Origin: Peptidiphaga gingivicola
Lineage (GTDB): Bacteria; Actinomycetota; Actinomycetes; Actinomycetales; Actinomycetaceae
Reading direction: 5' to 3'
Assembly (NCBI RefSeq): GCF_001652275.1
Contig: NZ_LVZK01000001.1
Location: 1,364,001-1,428,000 of the forward strand
DNA length: 64,000 nt
Each line of letters starts with the position of its first letter. The first letter of the stretch is position 1. A program made the translations under genes and the position numbers. Under the pieces are notes generated by a model. That model was not told the origin of the DNA and searched no databases. It saw only the letters and a list, made by a program, of their open reading frames with translations. Of the stretch, positions 1 through 8,699 are shown piece after piece.

Positions 1-326
1 ATCGGGTCGAAAAAGTCGATCGGCTGTTAGACGACGGCGACGAGATCGCCCTTGGCCCCTACCGCTTCCGGGTCATATCGACGCCCGGCCACACTCCGGG
101 GTCCATTTGCCTCTACTGCGCCGAACTCAATCTCATGTTCACCGGCGACACCCTCTTTGCCAACGGGATCGGGCGCACGGACTTCATTCGAGGCGACGCC
201 GAGGCGATGCGCCGAACCTGCTCCAGGCTCGGAACGTATCCCGACTCTACGATCCTCCTTCCCGGACACGGTCCCTCGACGCGACTGGGCGTCGAAAAGG
301 CGCGAAACCCTCTGCTGCGCGCATAA
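1..326 (+). CDS. MBL-fold metallo-hydrolase, C-terminal part
   Basis: The gene enters from before the window; the reading frame starts at base 3 and stops with TAA at 324-326, leaving about 107 residues. Visible motifs are TPGHTPGS (metal-ligand His of the fold), FTGDTLF (bridging Asp), GRTDF and the final LLPGHGPST. That order is typical of the C-terminal half of glyoxalase II-like/MBL hydrolases, which bind two metals and hydrolyse thioesters or related bonds; YcbL-like single-domain members also fit. The C-terminus looks natural for the family (a charged EKxxNPLL end). The substrate cannot be assigned. A 17-bp direct repeat covers the last codons and the spacer. Confidence 0.85.
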   Translation, partial: RVEKVDRLLDDGDEIALGPYRFRVISTPGHTPGSICLYCAELNLMFTGDTLFANGIGRTDFIRGDAEAMRRTCSRLGTYPDSTILLPGHGPSTRLGVEKARNPLLRA

Positions 327-345
327 AAGAAACCCTCTGCTGCGC
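304..345. repeat. 17-bp direct repeat, period 25
   Basis: GAAACCCTCTGCTGCGC occurs at 304-320 and again at 329-345, so a 25-bp unit covering the end of the hydrolase gene was probably duplicated. It is one of several short tandem duplications in this window. Confidence 0.8.
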
Positions 346-469
346 AAAACCAGCCGGGGCGGCTCCTTCCGTCAAAGCGGCCTTCCGCCCGTCCACGCGA
401 TCAGAGCGACGAATCGGCGCCGTCTGCCTGTGATTTTCTCTTGCGCGCCCGTGTGTTAGGAGACGTGCG

Positions 470-1105
470 TCAGGACACCGAGCGCAGGGCCTGCAGAGGC
501 AAAGCGTCGAGCTGGTCGTTGACTAGGTTTTCCACGTATTCGGGAATTTCGCCGAGGAAACAATCGATGTTCTCCGGCATGAGCGAAAAGGCGCGCATGA
601 GCACTGAGCCTTCGATGGCGTCGAGAAGACGTGTGACGGACGTCCCCTCCGGAAGAAGGCCGGCCGATTTGAACTCCCACAGGCGCGTGCGGATTGCGGC
701 GATCGGGTCTTGATACGTATGGAGGTAAGCGGCGCGGACCACGGGATTGACTTCGCAGGCCATCTCGACGAACAGGCGTCTGACCGCCTGCGCATGTTCG
801 CCGAGGTACAGCCGCATTCGATATTCGGCCTCGTTGGACAACACTTCTCGCGCACTGTCGCCGACCGGCCCGGGCGCGGCCACTACGGTCCGGAAAGCCT
901 CGAGGAACAGTTCCTCGACGTTGGCCCACCTCGTGTACATCGACGACTTGCCGACGCCGGCGGCCTTGGCCACCTTCGTCATGTTGAAGCCGTGCCATCC
1001 GGCGTCGCCGTACAGAGCCAGGGCGGCTTTGAGTATCTTGCCGTCGGCTTCGACGTTGCGAGGCCGCCCTACGGGGCCGCGTTGGACTGCATGAATATCG
1101 ACCAC
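470..1105 (-). CDS. TetR/AcrR-family transcriptional regulator
   Basis: A 211-residue one-domain repressor of the TetR type. The N-terminal helix-turn-helix runs from about residue 20 to 66, with a recognition-helix segment reading VAKAAGVGKSSMYTRW; the rest is a helical ligand-binding domain. The frame is open further upstream, but the GTG at 1105 is chosen because GAGGAG lies 5 nt before it and the length is then normal for the family. A TATAAT box (1166-1161) and an 11-bp palindrome just downstream of it suggest autoregulation. It is divergent from fixABCX and may control that operon, which is inference; the ligand is unknown. Confidence 0.85.
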   Translation of the reverse strand: MVDIHAVQRGPVGRPRNVEADGKILKAALALYGDAGWHGFNMTKVAKAAGVGKSSMYTRWANVEELFLEAFRTVVAAPGPVGDSAREVLSNEAEYRMRLYLGEHAQAVRRLFVEMACEVNPVVRAAYLHTYQDPIAAIRTRLWEFKSAGLLPEGTSVTRLLDAIEGSVLMRAFSLMPENIDCFLGEIPEYVENLVNDQLDALPLQALRSVS

Positions 1106-1146
1106 GAAATCTCCTCGTCGTTCGTTTGGGCAAAGACCCGCGGCTG

Positions 1147-1166
1147 CGTTGACAACGTCGATTATA
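1147..1166 (-). promoter_or_regulatory. Promoter -10 and candidate TetR operator
   Basis: On the minus strand TATAAT sits at 1166-1161. The palindrome CGTTG-A-CAACG at 1147-1157 lies where transcription would start, a usual place for an autoregulatory TetR operator. No good -35 is visible. The 379-bp spacer to fixA also holds a perfect 8-bp inverted repeat (TTTCGGAC at 1318-1325, GTCCGAAA at 1333-1340) without a T-run on the exit side, so I do not call it a terminator. Confidence 0.5.
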
Positions 1167-1484
1167 CGCAATGGACCTGGGAATTTGGAGAGACGGCTCA
1201 CAGACGCGTGGGTGTGCAAGTCTTTGGTCCTCATTGCAGAAGGAGCAGCAGGGTAACATTGACTTCAATCGAACAATTACTGTGTCCGCAGAGGTATGAA
1301 AGTTGGAAAAGACCTTTTTTCGGACGCAGAAAGTCCGAAATCGGCTTCCGGGGTTGTCCGCGGGGCGTCGCAGCGCGCAATGTGGGAAACTGATGGAGCC
1401 GAAGACGCGTTTCATCGAAACGCAATCGCTTTCCACAGGGCAGTGGTGCAGCCAGGCCCTCAACAAAACAAGAGAGAGGCTTCA

Positions 1485-2237
1485 ATGACCGTAGTTGTCG
1501 CTTACAAGTACGCGGCCAATCCACAGGATGCGTCGGTCGGCGCCGACGGCGTCGTCGATTGGTCGCGGGCCAAGTCCGCCGTTTCCGAGTACGATCCCGT
1601 GGCAATCCAGCTGGGTCGCAACCTCGCGGACGCCGAGGGCGTCGAGCTCGTCGGCGTCACCGTCGGCAAGAGCGACGTGGCCGGATCGATGGCCAAGAAG
1701 AACGCCATGTCGAAGGGATTCGACAGGGGAGTCGTCGTCGCCGACGACGCGACCGCGGGATGGAACGCCACGAAGGTCGCTTCGGCGTTGGCGGAGCTCG
1801 TCAAATCCGTCGAAGGAGCGGACATTCTGCTCGCCGGCGATTCTTCGATCGACGAGGGCGCGAAGATCGTGCCGGCCCTCGTTGCCGGGTTCCTCGGATG
1901 GCCGGCCTTCCAGGGCGTCTCGGCAGTCGCCAAGACCGCCGACGGGTATGAGATTACGCAGAACGTTCCCGGTGGGAGCCGCACGATCGCCGTTTCCGGC
2001 CCCGTCGTCGTCTCAGCTTCCTCGGACGCCGTCGCCCCCAAGGTTCCGTCCATGAAGGACATCCTCGCCGCCGGCAAGAAGCCCGTGGAGAAGGTCGAGG
2101 TTCCTTCCGTCGACGTCGAAGTCGCCGTCGTCGGCCGTTCGAAGCCCGAGCGCAAGGCTCGCAAGAACAAGATTTTCGAGGGCGCGGACGCTCCCGCCCA
2201 GCTCGTTGCCGCCCTGCGTGCCGACGGCGTGCTCTGA
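1485..2237 (+). CDS. fixA: Electron transfer flavoprotein beta subunit FixA
   Basis: 250 residues, the beta (small) subunit of a FixAB-type electron transfer flavoprotein, a cytoplasmic heterodimer that takes electrons from NADH or dehydrogenases. The N-terminus MTVVVAYKYAANP and the central nucleotide-binding pattern (ADILLAGDSSIDEGAKIVPALVAGFLGWP) are characteristic, as is the late KPERKARKNKI segment. The start is the ATG at 1485, preceded by GAGAGG; an in-frame ATG at 1296 gives an extension with no family resemblance. It is first in a fixABCX operon. FixABCX complexes can bifurcate NADH electrons to ferredoxin/flavodoxin and quinone; here there is no sign of nitrogen fixation. Confidence 0.92.
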   Translation: MTVVVAYKYAANPQDASVGADGVVDWSRAKSAVSEYDPVAIQLGRNLADAEGVELVGVTVGKSDVAGSMAKKNAMSKGFDRGVVVADDATAGWNATKVASALAELVKSVEGADILLAGDSSIDEGAKIVPALVAGFLGWPAFQGVSAVAKTADGYEITQNVPGGSRTIAVSGPVVVSASSDAVAPKVPSMKDILAAGKKPVEKVEVPSVDVEVAVVGRSKPERKARKNKIFEGADAPAQLVAALRADGVL

Positions 2238-2260
2238 GAGTTGAAAGGACAAAGACAACA

Positions 2261-3130
2261 ATGGCAAACACCTGGATCATCGCGGTCGACCCGCAGATTG
2301 CCGCTCTCGTCGAGCACGGGCGGGCGGTCGGCGGCTCAGTCACGGCAGTGACCGTCGGCGGCACGCCCGTCGCCGGAGTCGACAAGGTCATCGACGTGGC
2401 GCTGCCCGAAGGCGTTCCCGCCGAGGCCGCTGCGCCCGCGGTCGCGGCGGCCGTCGCGGCCGAGGCCGGCGACGTCGTCCTCGCCGCCAACAAGCCCGCC
2501 GAGCGGGTCCTCGCCGGCGCCGTCGCGGCCAAGCTGAACGCCGCGTTCCTTCCCGGCCTCAAGTCGGTCAAGGCCGGCGCAGCCGAGCTTTCGCGTTACG
2601 GCGGCCTTTCTTTTGAAAACGTCACCTTTGACTCGCCCGTCGTCGCGGTTCTCGACGGCGGCGCGGAGGCCGAGGGCGAGCCTGTGGCCGCAGAGACGAC
2701 GGAAGGCTCGGTCTACGACGCCAAGGTCACCGGCCAAGAGAAGACGGAAGTCGTCGCGGTCAATCTGGGGGCGGCCAAGCGCGTCGTCTCAGCGGGACGC
2801 GGCTTCAAAGCGAAGGAAGACCTCAAGCTGGCCGAGGAACTCGCAGCCGCAATCGGCGCCGAGCTCGCGTGCTCCCGTCCCCTCGCCGAAGGCGCGGATT
2901 GGATGGCCGTCGACCGCTACATCGGCGTCTCCGGCCAGATCGTCTCGCCCGAGCTCTACATCGCCGTCGGCATCTCCGGCCAGATCCAGCACACGGTGGG
3001 CATGAGCGATTCGAAGGTCGTCGTGGCCGTCAACAGCGATTCGAAGGCGCCTATGTTCGCGGGAGCCGATTACGGAATCGTCGGCGATCTCTACGAGGTT
3101 CTTCCGGCGCTGACGGAGGCTGCTAAGTAG
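2261..3130 (+). CDS. fixB: Electron transfer flavoprotein alpha subunit FixB
   Basis: 289 residues, the FAD-binding alpha subunit partner of FixA. The C-terminal half holds the conserved FAD domain: SAGRGFKAKEDLKLAEELA, SRPLAEGADWM, IGVSGQIVSPELYIAVGISG and IQHTVGMSDSKVVVAVNSD. The N-terminal half is Ala/Val-rich and more divergent. It starts 23 bp after fixA with GAAAGGA upstream and ends 5 bp before fixC, so the genes are cotranscribed. It forms the heterodimer with FixA and passes electrons to FixC/FixX. Confidence 0.92.
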   Translation: MANTWIIAVDPQIAALVEHGRAVGGSVTAVTVGGTPVAGVDKVIDVALPEGVPAEAAAPAVAAAVAAEAGDVVLAANKPAERVLAGAVAAKLNAAFLPGLKSVKAGAAELSRYGGLSFENVTFDSPVVAVLDGGAEAEGEPVAAETTEGSVYDAKVTGQEKTEVVAVNLGAAKRVVSAGRGFKAKEDLKLAEELAAAIGAELACSRPLAEGADWMAVDRYIGVSGQIVSPELYIAVGISGQIQHTVGMSDSKVVVAVNSDSKAPMFAGADYGIVGDLYEVLPALTEAAK

Positions 3131-3135
3131 GAATC

Positions 3136-4434
3136 ATGACCGAAGAGAACTACGATTTCGACGTCATCGTCGTCGGCGGGGGAGTGGCGGGTTCCGTCTG
3201 CGCCTACCTGCTAGCGAAGAAAGGGCGCGAAGTCCTCCTTGTCGAGAGGGGAATGGAGCCGGGGTCCAAGAACCTGTCGGGCGGCGTCTTTTACTGTCGC
3301 GTCATGCAGGAGGTGTTCCCGAACTTCATTGAGGAAGCCCCGATCGAACGGCGCATCACCCGCAATTGTTTGAGCTTCCTCAACCCGACTAACTTCGTGA
3401 ACGTCGACTACTGGGACTCGCGGCTGGCCGAGCCGGTCAACGCCGTCACGGTCTTGCGGGCGAAGTTCGATCCGTGGCTCGCGGAGCAGGCGGAGGAGGC
3501 GGGCGTGACAATCATGCCCGGCGTCAAGGTCGACGGGATCATTCGCGAGGGCGGGCGGTTCGTCGGCATCCGGGCCGGCGAGGACGAGCTGAGGGCCCGC
3601 GTCGTCGTCGCGGCCGACGGCGTCAACTCCTTCATCTCCCAAGACGCGGGGATCCGCGGGAAGGAACCGTTGGAGAACCTGGCGGTGGGCGTGAAGTCCG
3701 TGATTCACCTCGGCGAGGACGAGGTGAAGAAGCGCTTCAACCTCGTCGGCGACGAAGGAGCGGCTTACGCCGTCGTCGGAGACTGCACCGAGGGCGTGGC
3801 TGGCGGCGGATTCATGTACACGAACAAGGAATCCGTCTCCATCGGCATCGTCGCACGGCTGGACGATCTGACGAAGAAGGGCAAGTCCTCTTCGGATCTG
3901 CACGATCATTTCCTCTCGCACCCGGCGATCGCGTCGTTCCTGGAGGGCGGTGAGCTCCTCGAGTACGGCTGCCATCTTGTGGCCGAGGGCGGGGAGAAGA
4001 TGCAGCACGATCTGGTCCGCAACGGGCTCGTTGTGATCGGAGACGCCGCCGGCTTCACCCTCAACACCGGCTTCACGGTTCGGGGGATGGACCTTGCAGC
4101 CGGTTCTGCCGTCGCCGCCGCCACGGCCGTCGATCACGCGCTGGAAACCGGGGACTGCAGCCGTGTGGGGTTGGAACGATACATCGCCGAGTATAAGAAG
4201 TCCTTCGTAGGCAAGGACATGGCGACGTACGCCAAGGCGCCCGACTTCCTCGAGAACGATGAAATGTACGGCGATCTCGGATTGATGCTGGCGGACGTGC
4301 TGTACGGCGTGTACAACCTCGATCTGACGCCCCGCAAGCACATCCTTCCAACCGCATTGTCTGCTTTCAAGGCATCTGGTTTGAAGATTCGACGGATGGC
4401 CAAGATTGGCTTCCAGGCAGTGAGGTTTCTGTAA
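3136..4434 (+). CDS. fixC: FAD-dependent oxidoreductase FixC
   Basis: 432 residues, a FixC/ETF-quinone-oxidoreductase type flavoprotein. The dinucleotide-binding GGGVAG (residues 14-19) is followed by a conserved acidic residue at the end of strand two (LLVERG). A second FAD motif, GLVVIGDAAGF, and the GFTVRGMDLAAGSA segment lie in the C-terminal half. It is expected to take electrons from FixAB at the membrane and deliver them to quinone, working with the ferredoxin-like FixX. It starts 5 bp after fixB with TAGGAA just upstream, and its stop overlaps the fixX start (TAATG). Confidence 0.92.
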   Translation: MTEENYDFDVIVVGGGVAGSVCAYLLAKKGREVLLVERGMEPGSKNLSGGVFYCRVMQEVFPNFIEEAPIERRITRNCLSFLNPTNFVNVDYWDSRLAEPVNAVTVLRAKFDPWLAEQAEEAGVTIMPGVKVDGIIREGGRFVGIRAGEDELRARVVVAADGVNSFISQDAGIRGKEPLENLAVGVKSVIHLGEDEVKKRFNLVGDEGAAYAVVGDCTEGVAGGGFMYTNKESVSIGIVARLDDLTKKGKSSSDLHDHFLSHPAIASFLEGGELLEYGCHLVAEGGEKMQHDLVRNGLVVIGDAAGFTLNTGFTVRGMDLAAGSAVAAATAVDHALETGDCSRVGLERYIAEYKKSFVGKDMATYAKAPDFLENDEMYGDLGLMLADVLYGVYNLDLTPRKHILPTALSAFKASGLKIRRMAKIGFQAVRFL

Positions 4435-4730
4435 TGTCTGATTTTTTCGAAGGCAGCGTTCCCGCCCGCCTGGGCAAGAACGTCTATGAAGTCGACGAAG
4501 GCAATTCGCATATCGAGGTCAACCAGGAGATAGCGAAGGCCACCGGGGCCGGCAAAGTGTTGGTCAAGGTGTGTCCCGCCCACGTCTACTCCGAGGAACC
4601 CGACGGCACGATCTCCGTGGAGTTCGCCGCCTGCCTCGAATGCGGAACGTGCCGCGCCGTTGCGGCTCCGGGACTGCTCAAGTGGCACTACCCCGAGGGC
4701 TCAATGGGCGTAATGTTCCGTGAGGGCTGA
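4434..4730 (+). CDS. fixX: Ferredoxin-like protein FixX
   Basis: 98 residues. Four cysteines, Cys47 (KVCPAHVY) and Cys67/70/73 in CLECGTC, are arranged to hold one [4Fe-4S] cluster, as in FixX proteins that pair with FixC. The ATG overlaps the fixC stop, indicating translational coupling. The gene is the last of the operon and is followed within 25 bp by a strong terminator. Confidence 0.92.
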   Translation: MSDFFEGSVPARLGKNVYEVDEGNSHIEVNQEIAKATGAGKVLVKVCPAHVYSEEPDGTISVEFAACLECGTCRAVAAPGLLKWHYPEGSMGVMFREG

Positions 4731-4754
4731 CCAGGAGAGCGAGTGCTGACGAGA

Positions 4755-4788
4755 ACGGGCGGGCGGAGCAATCCGCCCGCCCGTTTTT
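4755..4788 (+). terminator. Rho-independent terminator of fixABCX
   Basis: Perfect 13-bp stem ACGGGCGGGCGGA (4755-4767) / TCCGCCCGCCCGT (4772-4784), 4-nt loop GCAA and a run of five T ending at 4788. It lies 25 bp after the fixX stop. The rest of the spacer to 4941 shows nothing else. Confidence 0.92.
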
Positions 4789-4941
4789 AACCGTTGAAAA
4801 AGTGCGAATCGACGCTCTCGGGTGCGGGATCGGTTGGGGACGGGAGTCCTCGTTGCGGGGAGGCTGTCGGCGTCCCTGCGTGTCGGGGATCGTTTTGTCT
4901 TCCGGTTTTGTCGCCTTTCAGCTTTTAGGCCTTGCTGCCCC

Positions 4942-6063
4942 TCACTCTTGTGCTATTTGGACGGTTTGTTTGTCGGTGTTGAGGCAGTAGGCGGCTCCGG
5001 TGGCGGTGACCCAGCAGTCGATGCCGTGGGGGTGGCCGGAGATGGCGACGACGCGTCCGCGGGCGTCCAGGGCCGTGAGCACAGCGGGAATGGATCGTGT
5101 GGCGGGGTTGTAGGGGCCGGGCTCGACGTAGACGAGCCGGCCGGCGGCGGTCAGGGCGATCTGTCCCGACATGTCCGTGATTGCCGTGCCTGTGGCCAGG
5201 CGGACCGGGCCGGGGGCGTAGGCGTCGCCGGGGGCGCGGATGCCTCCCCAGCAATAGACCGAGGAGTCGTCCAGGGCCGCGCAGGATGTGGCGGTGCGCC
5301 GGTCGAAGAGTTTGACCGCCGGGCGCGGCAGGGGGACTTTGACGACTGGGTGGGGCGCGTGGCGGCCGATGTCGGCCGCCACGCCGAGTTCGCCGCGGCG
5401 GTTGGTTCCCCAGCAGTAGACCGATCCGGATGCGCCTCGGGCGCAGCTCGACCCTTCGGAGGCGGTGACCTGGTCGACTGTCTCGGGCAAGGCCACCGGG
5501 CGCGAGTCTTCCGGGTAGACGTCGCCGGGCGGAGAGCCGACCTCCCCGGTGCTCTGGGCGTAGGAATTGCCTGCCCAACACCGCACCTGCCCCTCGACAA
5601 CCGCACACAGATGATCCCCCGCACCGGCAACGTCTGTCACTGCCTCCGGTGAGAAAATATAGGACAAGTGATTGTAATCCGCGTCTCTGCGGAGCTGTCG
5701 CCTGTCGTTGAAACCGCCGCACTTGAGAGCGTCAACCTTGTCGGTTGTGCAGATGTTGTAATCCGTGTAAAAAACAGCTTTAACCTTTTTGTCTAAAGGC
5801 TCCAAAGGAACAATGTTTCCAAGGCTGCGGTGATTGCCCTTTTTAAGATTGGGGAAAAAGCAGTAGACCTCTTGGCCTTTTGTTTTCAGACAAAGGTGAT
5901 GTCTGCCTACCGACACCGATGCAAAGTCACTCCGATACGTGTTGAGAGGGGCCAGCTCGGGTGAGGCGCTCCTCGTTGAAGACGCCACAATGCACGCCAC
6001 GAGGGCAAACGCTCGAAAGAAACGCTTGACGATCAAAAACTTACGGCTGGGCTGTTGGCTCAC
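4942..6063 (-). CDS. Secreted RCC1-repeat (beta-propeller) protein
   Basis: About 373 residues. The N-terminus has basic residues then a hydrophobic stretch (FFRAFALVACIVASS), a Sec signal peptide. The rest is built of about five or six RCC1-like repeats, each with a Cys pair: GRHHLCLK..VYCF, GDHLCAVVEGQVRCWAGN, GSSCARGASGSVYCWGTN, ATSCAALDDSSVYCWGG, GIDCWVTATGAAYCLN. Such repeats fold as a beta-propeller, with the Cys pairs probably disulphide-bonded outside the cell. GTG at 6063 is chosen because GGGAG precedes it; ATG codons at 6090 and 6141 lack a ribosome site. The C-terminal two thirds is GC-rich and the N-terminal third AT-rich. Function unknown; partly surface-exposed binding is a guess. 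Confidence 0.7.
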   Translation of the reverse strand: MSQQPSRKFLIVKRFFRAFALVACIVASSTRSASPELAPLNTYRSDFASVSVGRHHLCLKTKGQEVYCFFPNLKKGNHRSLGNIVPLEPLDKKVKAVFYTDYNICTTDKVDALKCGGFNDRRQLRRDADYNHLSYIFSPEAVTDVAGAGDHLCAVVEGQVRCWAGNSYAQSTGEVGSPPGDVYPEDSRPVALPETVDQVTASEGSSCARGASGSVYCWGTNRRGELGVAADIGRHAPHPVVKVPLPRPAVKLFDRRTATSCAALDDSSVYCWGGIRAPGDAYAPGPVRLATGTAITDMSGQIALTAAGRLVYVEPGPYNPATRSIPAVLTALDARGRVVAISGHPHGIDCWVTATGAAYCLNTDKQTVQIAQE

Positions 6064-6220
6064 AGATCTACTCCCTTTGACAGTCTTCATTGGCCAATCA
6101 TCTCGTTTTCGGTGTCTCGACGTTTTAAAGGGACACAACATTGTTTTGCGCCGTTCGGCGCGCCGGTCAAGTGAACCGATAGCCGAAACAGAGTTGGAAC
6201 GGCTCGCTTTGCGGGGCGCA

Positions 6221-8284
6221 TTAAGGCCTCCAACCTGTTTTCACGAAGTTAATGTACTGTTGCACGCGGGCGTCGTCCCCTGTGACGACACCAGTTTTGG
6301 GGTTGATTCCAACCAACCAGTTGCCCTGCTCGTCCATAAAACGTCGATTGCTGTCGGTTACTTTTCTATTGAACTCGATGGCTTGATTCTTATAGCTAGT
6401 GTCGTTTTCGTTGACTATTATGCGAGTCATTGTTTTGACTTCTGCATTGTCGACATTGGAACTCAATCTCGTTCTCCTTCTTAGGAGCCTTTCACATACT
6501 TTAATTTCATCTTCGTTGCTTTCTGACGAGGCGGGTCCATTGCCGCCCAGTTTCGCGTCTGCGAGCATGCCCCCTATCTGGTCTTCAGGGAAAGAGCCTG
6601 CTCCTTGGGCTATAATTTGCAAGCTTATAGTGTTTAAATCGCTTAGCGATCCGTCCTCCGTCATGTACAAGTCTGCAGCAAGTGATTCCGTGTCAATCGT
6701 ATTGAATATGTTGATATACTTAGTTTTAATTATTTTTATTTCATATTTAATATCTTCTGAGGATGAAGATCCTTTATTCTCTCGATAAGCTGCTTCTAAG
6801 TTCTTTTCAAATCCCCTCTTCAAAGAGTCTACGAGCGTCGACTTCGCTTTCTTGCTGAAAGCTATGTCTTTGAAGAAGTCGGAGTCCGCTTTATGCATGG
6901 ACATTACTAGGTTCTGAGTCAGCGCTAAATGGTAGTCGCCTTTCTTTCCTGAGCTTCCTGCTGTGGCGCCCGCGACTCCCGTCGGACCACTTATTTCGTC
7001 GGCGAGGTCTGATCCGTATTCCTTGAGAATGTCTCCGGATTTCTCTCTCAGGCCACGATTGAAGTAGCCAAAACGATCCTGCCCCTCGTACTCGGCGTCC
7101 GATTGAGACAGCCCATCGGTGTAGCCTTGCAGAAACTCTCGAACTACATACGGCGACTGCGGTTGGTGGGTGTCCGAACTCGCTTCGTCGATGATCTCAC
7201 CGAGAGCATTCCCATAGTCCAAGTAGAACATTTCGTTTTCACTTTGATATGGAAGAAGGCGTCTATGTCCAACAAGGTAACGGACTAAGCTCGTTGGTTG
7301 ATCGACAGTGTTTTTTACAGCAAACGGCGCTTCCGTCGCCAAAAAAGTGCGTGAGGCTGCGGCATTGCCGCCCATCCCGACTAACATGTTTTGAATTGGA
7401 TCCCACGTTTTTGTCAGCGGAGGGCGGTATTCCACATTTGGAGGGGCAAACGGGCCGGGATGCTTGTAGTCCCAGCTGACGATGTCATCCGCTATCGCGT
7501 GTTTTCCGTTGAGAAAAGCATCTCCCAATCCTAAGTGCGCACAGCTTTTCGCAGCGTCGGCTATCATGCCGCTGATGAGATAATACCCGGGTTTTCCGGC
7601 CCCCTTGGCAGATGCCTCTTTCCCGTTCCAATAGCTCGGGCCTAACTCGTTCAAGCCGTCCAGGTACCTCGCTCTTTGTTGTTTCAACGATGTGTCGAAG
7701 TCGTATTTGATCCCGTCGAGTCCGGCGTTCCAGGCATTCCAAAGATTGCGGCCATCCGCGTCAAGGCTGTTTCGAAGGCCTCCGGTGGTGAGTATGAGAG
7801 AGCTTCCAAGGATGGCGCGCACCTCTCTGGCGGAGTCCTCAGAGAAGTGATTGGTTGTGCTGGCAAGCGACGCCAGTCTCAGAGTGTTGTTCGCGCCTAA
7901 TGTCAGCCCAAACGCATTGGCGAAGAAAGGATCCTTGGCCATTCTTTCGCCGTATGCAGTCTTGAAATACTCGAGGTCCCTTTGTCCGATCTTGCTTTTC
8001 AGGCGACCGTTGGTTGCCATGAAGACTTGGGTTGCCTTTTTGGCGTCGGCTCTGGCGGAGTCCCAACGGGCCTGAGCGGAAACGTCCCCGCTATGACCGA
8101 GAGCGCGTGGACCGGAGAGGTCTCGTTTGGTTGACATGGCGCAAGCCGATCCGCGGGTCGACGACGTCCCGGCAGAGCCGGTTTGACGGCTTTCAGACGA
8201 CGCGCATCCCGAGACGGCGACGAACAAGGACAGCAAGAAAGCCACAAGTGACCTGCTGTTTCTGAGAGGTTTTCGCGAGTTCAT
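6221..8284 (-). CDS. Large lipoprotein of unknown function
   Basis: 687 residues with a lipoprotein signal: basic start, hydrophobic core LVAFLLSLFVAVSGC, lipobox VSGC with lipidated Cys27. No family is recognised with confidence. The mature part is largely helical-looking and polar, with many Asp/Ser/Asn; a C-terminal segment (DEQGNWLVGINPKTGVVTGDDARVQ) is the most regular part. The N-terminal third of the gene has ordinary composition for the window, whereas the part from about 7400 down to 6221 is strikingly AT-rich with many A/T-ending codons, suggesting acquisition or recombination. The same-strand RCC1 gene starts 157 bp downstream, so the two may be cotranscribed. Confidence 0.7.
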   Translation of the reverse strand: MNSRKPLRNSRSLVAFLLSLFVAVSGCASSESRQTGSAGTSSTRGSACAMSTKRDLSGPRALGHSGDVSAQARWDSARADAKKATQVFMATNGRLKSKIGQRDLEYFKTAYGERMAKDPFFANAFGLTLGANNTLRLASLASTTNHFSEDSAREVRAILGSSLILTTGGLRNSLDADGRNLWNAWNAGLDGIKYDFDTSLKQQRARYLDGLNELGPSYWNGKEASAKGAGKPGYYLISGMIADAAKSCAHLGLGDAFLNGKHAIADDIVSWDYKHPGPFAPPNVEYRPPLTKTWDPIQNMLVGMGGNAAASRTFLATEAPFAVKNTVDQPTSLVRYLVGHRRLLPYQSENEMFYLDYGNALGEIIDEASSDTHQPQSPYVVREFLQGYTDGLSQSDAEYEGQDRFGYFNRGLREKSGDILKEYGSDLADEISGPTGVAGATAGSSGKKGDYHLALTQNLVMSMHKADSDFFKDIAFSKKAKSTLVDSLKRGFEKNLEAAYRENKGSSSSEDIKYEIKIIKTKYINIFNTIDTESLAADLYMTEDGSLSDLNTISLQIIAQGAGSFPEDQIGGMLADAKLGGNGPASSESNEDEIKVCERLLRRRTRLSSNVDNAEVKTMTRIIVNENDTSYKNQAIEFNRKVTDSNRRFMDEQGNWLVGINPKTGVVTGDDARVQQYINFVKTGWRP

Positions 8285-8699
8285 GAGAGTTTCCCACCAG
8301 GCGCTGAAACGCGGAGCTTCTCGGACTCTAGCCGTTCTTGCTTGGCCCGTTCACGCACTGCGCGACTTGAAGAACGCTCTGGTGCGAGGTTGTTGCAAAG
8401 CCGAGTTGCCCCGATTCCCGCCCTTACGCGGTCAAAACTGAGGTCGCCCATGTGCGCTTCCTTTCAGAAGTTTGACGTGATACGCAAACCTTAGCACTGC
8501 ATGAACGCTCTCGCGGGATGTTTCAACATGTGAGCCGCCAGCTCAGGCGGCCTTCCGGAGCTGCGCAAAAGTGGAGCGGCATATTAGAAAGGGATCCAAC
8601 GTCCCTACGGAATCGGGCATGGTTGACTCATCAAACATGATTGACTGCGGCCGCCCGTTTCAGACAGCGGCTTGGAGGCGGTTCGGGGTCGGAAAAACA
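8285..8699. other. Intergenic region upstream of lipoprotein
   Basis: About 415 bp with no convincing gene on either strand. It must hold the promoter of the lipoprotein gene. A small inverted repeat GCCGCC-agctca-GGCGGC lies at 8534-8551 without a T-run. Confidence 0.5.

Noticed and set aside
1318-1340. Inverted repeat as a terminator downstream of nothing
   Set aside because: Neither strand has a T-run on the exit side, and no gene ends there.
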